DNA of 34,658 nt, taken from contig BFEA01000444.1 of assembly GCA_003427395.1 (NCBI GenBank), positions 548,875 to 583,532 of the forward strand, read 5' to 3'. The position numbers were made by a program, and so were the translations under genes. Position 1 is the first letter of the stretch, and every line of letters starts with the position of its first letter. Below the pieces are notes generated by a model. That model ran no database searches and was not told where the DNA came from. It saw only the letters and a program-made list of their open reading frames with translations. Of the stretch, positions 29,790-34,658 are shown one piece after another. This stretch comes from Chara braunii. Lineage: Eukaryota > Streptophyta > Charophyceae > Charales > Characeae.

Positions 29790-30449
29790 TTGAGCAAGCT
29801 GCTGGGTACCATGGTATCGGTATCCTTCCAAACCATGTTGCAAGCCAGTCCAAGGCTGCTTAAAGGACTCAGGCAGTTGCTAACGCGCAAGCGCGTAGAG
29901 GTAGAGGAGGCCCCAAAGCCACCGGAGCAGGAGACGGAAGAGGCAGAGGCAACCCAAGGCGTCTCCAACCTCCAAAGGATTCTAGGGGATCTGGGGGACC
30001 TGGAAAAGGCCTTTGCAGACATCCGCCTAAGCCTACCGGACCGAGAAGGGGGTGAAGTCATGAGGGCGCCACCCGGGACGAAGCTTAGCTTCCATGCCTT
30101 GCCCGTAGGAAAGCTGAAGGTCCTAATCGGAACCCACCACACAGATGCATTAGTGGACGGCGGTGCGAAAATTACCCTCATACGACGGGATTTCGCAACG
30201 ATTACTGGCTGCACCGTAAACAAAGAAGTGATGGGGAGTATCCGGGGCGTTGGCGGGGAGATTCCCTTTGCAGGGTACGTTACGAAATGCGGAGTCAGGG
30301 CGGGGATCAGGGAATCAATCTGGTCCTTCCAGCGGATGACCGTGATGGACGAAATGGACCATGACATAATTCTCGGAAGACCGTGGTGCGCCAATGAAGA
30401 GATGATAGGTATGCATCTCAGCATCTGCACGATGGCACATACATGGTAG
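29790..30449 (+). pseudogene. Retropepsin-like aspartic protease region
   Basis: Contains HTDALVDGGAKITLIRRDF, the retropepsin active-site block in which the usual D-S/T-G reads D-G-G, followed by GVGGEIPFAGYV and DEMDHDIILGRPWC, the ILG element that completes the fold. It would cleave the gag-pol polyprotein. The first 90 residues are a helical, acidic spacer (EAPKPPEQETEEAEA). The frame closes at TAG 30447-30449. The next segment starts in a different frame (QHLHDGTYMVDIEDP), showing a frameshift near 30420-30440. The 18 bases at 29826-29843 are identical to 27118-27135 in copy 4 of the upstream family, in the same reading phase (FQTMLQ). Confidence 0.78.
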
Positions 30450-31271
30450 ACATAGAGGACCCAGTCACTGGCCGCGGAGAACTCCTCCGACTACTTGGGA
30501 CCAGAGGGGATCCGCCGAAGGGCAAATCGGCAACTTGGTCCCCGACGTTCGAGGAGAGTGCGCGAAAGGGGGCATTCGCACGAATGGAAGGCATGAGGGA
30601 AAGGGTAGAAATCATGATTGAGGAAGCCTTTAGCAAGAAGGAGTGGATCAAAATGGGTCTACCTATGAAGAAGAGGAGGCAGGAGGACGAGACCCTGAAA
30701 GTTATGGTGGCAAAAAAAGAGTCGGAAGTCGAACTTGGGGCCAGCCTGCCCAAACCAAAGGAAGGCCGGAAGGAAACGCCGGAAGTGATGCTCGAAATCC
30801 CGTACTTGTTACAACTCGTTAAGGTCATCAAGTACCACAAGGTGGGGGTGGACCCCGCAGCGCTTGCCAAATTCGAAGACGGGGTCTGAAAGGGCTACTG
30901 TCTGAACGGGAAGCTAGTCAACATCCAGCCCCGCGTCCTGGAGGTAGCAAGGCCGATTCCAACCGTTCATTTTTTAGGAGAACGATCCCCGAAGGCAGTG
31001 TGCGAAAGTACAAACCCGTAGGCAAGAAGGCCAAGCCGGTCTCGATCCTAGTTGAAACATCAAGGGAAGAGGCCATGGAAAAGGAGGAAGAAGTCCTGCG
31101 GATAATAAGGGAGAGGCGAGCAGTGGAAGGGCACTGGATACCTGATGAGATAGCGGATACCATGAAGATAAGGGTAGAAGGGTTCCTAACGGCAGAGGAG
31201 ACACAGCTGATATAAGGGCGTGCCAGGAGTCTCATCTAGCCTTTGCTTTTAATGACCACCAGAAGGGTCGG
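30443..31271 (+). pseudogene. Protease-RT connecting region of pol
   Basis: GTYMVDIEDPVTGRGELLRL and the following charged sequence link protease and RT. TGA at 30887-30889 lies in frame (FEDGV then KGYCLNGKLVNIQPRVLEV), probably a former CGA. A later frame (KYKPVGKKAKPVSILVETS, EEEVLRIIRERRAVEGHWIP) runs to TAA 31213-31215. No catalytic domain is expected here. At least two frame changes are needed to join it to its neighbours. Confidence 0.6.
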
Positions 31272-31810
31272 TTGGATGCGAAGCTAATTTCCCCCGGCAG
31301 GATCCATACGGTTAAGCATGAGTGCTGGAACGACAAAGGGTCTGCCTATGAATTTGGAATAGCGGCGGAAGTCACTGAATTGCTTAGGGCTAAGATAGAT
31401 TCGTTCGTAGCCGAACCCACCGCGTCCCCCTATGCAACAAGTGGTTCGTTTTCCGGAAGCCAAACAAGACACTCAGATGGATTCAGGACTTGCAGAAGCT
31501 GAATGCAGTAACAATCCGGGATGCAGGATCGCTCCCACAGGCCGATCTACTGGCAGAATCCCATGTTGGGCGAAGCATCTACTCCTTGGTAGATTTGTAC
31601 TCAGGTTATGACCAGCTGCCGCTCGATGCGAGGGATAGGCCGTATACCGCTATGCACACGCCGGTAGGGCAGTTGCAGATGCAAGTGACCCCTATGGGTT
31701 TCACGAACGCTGTGGCAGAGGCGCAAAGGAGGATGCTAGCCGTCGCAGGGGACATGTTCCCGGAGAAATGCGAGCCATATATAAACGATAATCCCATAAA
31801 AGGCGCGTGA
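31272..31810 (+). pseudogene. Ty3/gypsy reverse transcriptase, catalytic Asp replaced
   Basis: The fingers begin in one frame (VKHECWNDKGSAYEFGIAAE, VAEPTASPYA). A shift near 31430-31445 leads to KTLRWIQDLQKLNAVTIRDA, SIYSLVDLYSGYDQLPLD (motif A Asp), TAMHTPVGQLQMQVTPMGFT (motif B) and CEPYINDNPI. Motif C should be YIDD; the first Asp is Asn (AAC, 31784-31786), one G-to-A change from GAC. TGA at 31808-31810 follows, and the frame continues beyond. The spacing of the motifs is otherwise normal. Confidence 0.88.
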
Positions 31811-33010
31811 AACAAGGATGAGATAGAGGTCGAGCCGGGCGTGCGAAAGTTTGTCTGGGACCACCTCCAGGACATCAGGGACCTACTCCAGCGATTCCTA
31901 GTTTACAACATTACCGCAAGCGGACCAAAGAGCATTCTGGCGGTCCCAGAAGTGACTATATTGGGGTTTCGCAGTGGAGCCTATGGAAGGAAACCGGACC
32001 CGGCAAAGACGGATAAAATCTCCCAATGGCCGATGCCCCCGCGCACTACGACGGAGGTACGAGTCTTCCTAGGGGTAGTCGAATTTTGGAGGATCTTTAT
32101 CAAAGGGTTCGCAAAGATAGCGGAGCCTATCCGCGCAATGATTAGGGAAGGAGGGACTATGGAATGGACCAAGGATAGGGAAGCTGTAGTCCAGACTCTC
32201 AAAGATAGCATGTCGTCCGATCAAGTCACCTTGGCAGCACCTTGCTTCAATGACGAAGTAGGACGACCCTTTGATTTGGAAACTGACGGAGGACCCTCGG
32301 CGGTAGGGGGAGTGCTGATACAAAGAAGTGAAGGGGGCAAGGAAAGGCCAATCAAATTTGAAAGTAGAACCCTGAATTCGGCAGAGTGACGGTATTCGCA
32401 GTTCAAGAAAGAGGTTCTAGCTATCCTGCATTGTCTTAAGACCTTTCAGGCATACCTATTCGGAAGACGGTTTATCCTAAGGATCAATCCGACCAATGTC
32501 ACCGGGATGTTAAGGAACTACAAGCCTATAGACCCGACCGTTGGGAGGTGGATAGACTTCATATGGCAATTCGACTACAAGGTCGAGCGAATTGCGGGGC
32601 TTCGGAACATGGCGGATGGGTTGAGTAGGGTGTGTATCACGCCGGAAGGAATAGAGGACGCTGAGCCAATCGACGCCTTCCTAGAATATGAAGGAGGGAC
32701 CCTGGTCGTGGATAACGAGATGGCAGGCGCCGCCCCTACAATGGACCAACTGCTGATTCGGACTCTAGAAAAGGGCGAACCCGCCATAGTTGTGAAACTC
32801 AGGGAGGGACCGGTCACCACGTTTAGACGCAGGGAGGAAAATGACTCGTGGGGAGCAATGACAGGGCCGGAACAAGAACTGATGGCAATGGCCTTTGAAG
32901 GGGGACGAGACGCCGTGATGACCCTAGCAGAAACCTGGGCGAAGAGGGAGAGGCAGTACCTAGTGAATCAGGCTCATGAGGAGCAAGACACCGACCAGAA
33001 GGGACGATAA
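31811..33010 (+). pseudogene. RT thumb/connection and RNase H domain
   Basis: Same frame as the RT palm. VTILGFRSGAYGRKPDPAKT and TTTEVRVFLGVVEFWRIFI are the gypsy RT thumb/connection. PFDLETDGGPSAVGGVLIQ holds the first RNase H Asp, and RRFILRINPTNVTGMLRNY the middle; ADGLSRV closes the domain. TGA at 32387-32389 stands in SAE-stop-RYSQFKKEVLAIL, where Arg (CGA) is expected. An Asp (Glu-Gly context) tail continues to TAA 33008-33010, after which the frame again runs on. RNase H removes the RNA template during reverse transcription. Confidence 0.83.
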
Positions 33011-34020
33011 TTCTTCCTTATCCAGATGTATGATGGCATCTTTAGGGAAATCGGTCTGCTGCTTATAGGAAATAAGCAGCCTATGGAAGTCGACCCCAAG
33101 GCAAGGGAGGAAGCCGAGAAGTATGTTTTGAGGCACAGACACCTGTTCAAGAAAGAAGAAGGAATGATGCCTAGGCGTGTCGTATGCGGAAGGTCTAGGC
33201 AGTTGGACATAATCCAGGCAATGCATGATGGGCTAGCAGGAGGGCACCGGTCGTCAAAAGGGACTCTAGCAAAAATCGCACCACTTACTTCTGGCAAGGT
33301 ATGGCAGGCATAGTGGCGACGTACTGCCAAACGTGTCTGATATGCCAGGAGAGAAGTTCCACACGTGTCTTCGAGCCCCTTAGACCTACCCGGGTGCTGG
33401 GGCCGGGGCACTTGGTTCACCTCGACCTGGCGGTCATGCCTGTGTCGAGGGAAGGATACCGGTATACCTTGGATGCAAGGGACAATCTCAGTGGTTACAT
33501 GGAGGCAGCAGCTCTTAAGAGAAAGACGGGGAAGGGAGTGGCCGATTGGATAGAGGACTTCTACCTAAGGCACCCCTTTGTGCGCAAGTTCATAGCGGAT
33601 AATGGGACGGAATTTGTGAATCACGAAGTGCTAAGCAGGCTTAAGACGCTGTGCGTACCTATGAAGATCATCGAACCATACCACCCCGAGGCCAATGCGC
33701 CAGTAGAAAGGGGGCACCGGACCTTGAAAAACACAATCGCTAAGTTGGCGGCGGAGGACCTGGGGAATTGGCCTCGATATCTTAAGCAGGCAGTCTTCTC
33801 TGAGAACATGACGCCAAAATGGACGACGGGATGCATTCCGGCAGAACTCTGGTATGGGAGGGAGATTGATTTCCCGGTGGAGGCTATAGTCCCTACCTGG
33901 AACAGGCTAGATGAGAATCCGCGTTTATCCACAGAAGAGTTAATTATCGCACGTTGCCAACAGGTCGTCAGAAATGAGGAGGCGCTGGAAGAGGTGGTTA
34001 GCCGTGTGATGAATAGCTGA
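33011..34020 (+). pseudogene. Integrase (zinc domain plus intact D,D(35)E core)
   Basis: FFLIQMYDGIFREIG continues in frame after TAA 33008. The HHCC zinc domain has HDGLAGGH (H-x6-H). A frame change near 33265-33290 (KNRTTYFWQGM) leads to CQTCLIC. From ATG 33301 the frame is open for 239 residues: Asp42 (VHLDLAV), Asp100 (FIADNGTEF) and Glu136 (NAPVERGH) give D-x57-D-x35-E, the classic retroviral-type spacing. The C-terminus ends SRVMNS at TGA 34018-34020, and no chromodomain follows. Catalyses insertion of cDNA into the host genome. The core looks undamaged although the rest of pol is broken. Confidence 0.88.
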
Positions 34021-34047
34021 ACAAGGGACAAAGCAAGACTAGCTTAG

Positions 34048-34081
34048 CGCCCGCGGTGCGGGCGATTCGGGCTACGCCCGC
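34048..34081 (+). terminator. Two mutually exclusive GC hairpins after the integrase
   Basis: GCGGGCG at 34058-34064 can pair with CGCCCGC at 34048-34054 (3-base loop) or with CGCCCGC at 34075-34081 (10-base loop), then ATAAAAAAAC. The layout looks like a terminator or RNA switch, but in a eukaryotic retroelement it may be only a structured 3' UTR. Confidence 0.4.
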
Positions 34082-34302
34082 ATAAAAAAACATGGCAAAG
34101 ATCAGTCAAGGTACTCACACAGACTCAATTGCACATATAGAGCACAACAAACTCAACATGTACTGAAAGCAGGCTCAAAGTAACTCAAACAGTCTGGCAA
34201 CAAAAACAGAGTTCAAACAATCTCAGAAAAGTGTTTCGACTCGAACTCAAGGACAGACTCAAAATAGACTGACACAAACCCAGAAAAAAAGAGAAAAAAA
34301 AA

Positions 34303-34304
<2 letters not shown>
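34082..34304. other. AC-rich non-coding stretch after integrase
   Basis: Recurrent GACTCAA/AACTCAA/CTCAAA words over about 170 bases, then an A-run. No LTR start could be matched to the region upstream of the tandem ORFs, and no gene is seen. Confidence 0.4.

Positions 34305-34358
<54 letters not shown>
34305..34358. repeat. (AG)27 microsatellite
   Basis: 54 bases of pure AG dinucleotide following an A-rich stretch. Confidence 0.97.
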
Positions 34359-34360
<2 letters not shown>

Positions 34361-34510
34361 GAAGTGCACGACATTATTGGCATTGATCGCTGTTCTTTGA
34401 GGGGATATGCTCCACAGGTACAGAGGACTTTGAGTCTTAGCACTAATTCCGATCTTGGATGCAGCTGTGGTGCGGAAAAACAAAAAACCTGCAGTGGAAA
34501 GGGTAATGTT

Positions 34511-34604
34511 GGGAGAACGCATAAATGGATGTGGACACAGATTTTTCCCCACTTCTTCATGCATCTACATGAATCTGCGTCCACATCCATTTATTCCTTC
34601 TCCC
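34511..34604. repeat. 33-bp-arm inverted repeat with 28-base loop
   Basis: The left arm 34511-34543 and right arm 34572-34604 pair at 30 of 33 positions (mismatches at 34518, 34520 and 34537). The arm core ATAAATGGATGTGGAC is perfect. Two G:T wobbles could extend it. As RNA it would form a hairpin of about 94 nt, the size and shape of a plant miRNA precursor or a small foldback transposon. No function can be assigned from sequence alone. Confidence 0.8.
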
Positions 34605-34658
34605 GGAGCTGACTTTTGACTTCCAACTCAGCTATCCTACGGCTGTGATGCTCCATCT

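Larger units (their letters stand above)
24291..34081 (+). mobile_element. Ty3/gypsy-type LTR retrotransposon internal region with extra upstream ORFs
   Basis: In order on the plus strand: four paralogous unknown ORFs, gag, protease, reverse transcriptase, RNase H and integrase. Integrase after RNase H is the Ty3/gypsy order. Neither LTR was found: the 3' LTR may lie beyond the window or be lost. The pol region carries nonsense codons and frameshifts, so it is inactive. Whether the upstream ORFs belong to this element rather than to a neighbouring one is inferred from orientation, adjacency and similar purine-rich composition. Confidence 0.75.

Noticed and set aside
34020-34658. 3' LTR of the gypsy element
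   Set aside because: No stretch matching the region before the tandem ORFs and no TG...CA ends or polypurine tract pairing could be confirmed by eye.
1-34658. tRNA, rRNA or host housekeeping genes
   Set aside because: None could be recognised on either strand.

Overview
The window is a eukaryotic, repeat-dominated stretch of nuclear DNA. Nearly everything recognisable is transposable-element sequence; no host housekeeping gene, tRNA, rRNA or CRISPR array is visible. The mix (a PIF/Harbinger transposase, L1-type non-LTR elements with a CCHC ORF1 protein and a zf-RVT-like C-terminus, and a Ty3/gypsy polyprotein) fits a plant-lineage genome. A streptophyte alga such as Chara is my guess from the general look of the pol protein; it was not tested by any search. 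Single Ns, a 275-base N gap and an exact 192-bp duplication around one N show that it is a draft scaffold.

Layout. (1) 0.3-1.65 kb, minus: PIF/Harbinger transposase with one frameshift and one TGA. (2) 2.2-2.8 kb: inverted heptamer hairpins, one copy of a 154-bp repeat, and a 5'-truncated LINE 3' end (minus) with an ATT-type tail. (3) about 2.85-9.97 kb, plus: LINE-1, nearly full length and decayed. (4) 9.97-10.47 kb: a second copy of the 154-bp repeat and a MITE-like inverted-repeat unit. (5) 10.47-17.14 kb, minus: LINE-2, a different family, tail-to-tail with LINE-1, decayed mostly by nonsense codons. (6) 17.15-19.65 kb: palindromes, a 90-bp tandem repeat, the duplication around an N, and a 53-bp minisatellite. 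(7) 20.1-21.1 kb: a proline-rich ORF with a short coiled-coil repeat, cut by the gap. (8) 21.4-24.3 kb: no gene seen. (9) 24.3-27.3 kb, plus: four tandem paralogous ORFs of an unrecognised family (two intact, 251 and 257 aa; one with nonsense codons and a 52-bp tandem duplication; one N-terminal half). (10) 27.7-34.0 kb, plus: Ty3/gypsy gag, protease, RT, RNase H and integrase in order, with many nonsense codons but an intact D,D(35)E integrase core. (11) 34.0-34.66 kb: mutually exclusive GC hairpins, an (AG)27 tract and a 33-bp-arm inverted repeat.

The most interesting part is the tandem ORF family lying between the presumed 5' end of the gypsy-like element and its gag. Ogre/Tat-type gypsy elements are known to carry an extra ORF upstream of gag, but a run of four diverged paralogs there is unusual, and I recognise no domain in them. 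Two members keep long open frames beside a pol gene full of stops. Several are preceded by TGTGCAGG-type sites that could be splice acceptors.

Most breaks in these elements are point nonsense codons of the kind made by C-to-T or G-to-A change (CGA to TGA, TGG to TGA/TAG, CAG to TAG), as expected for methylated and silenced transposons.
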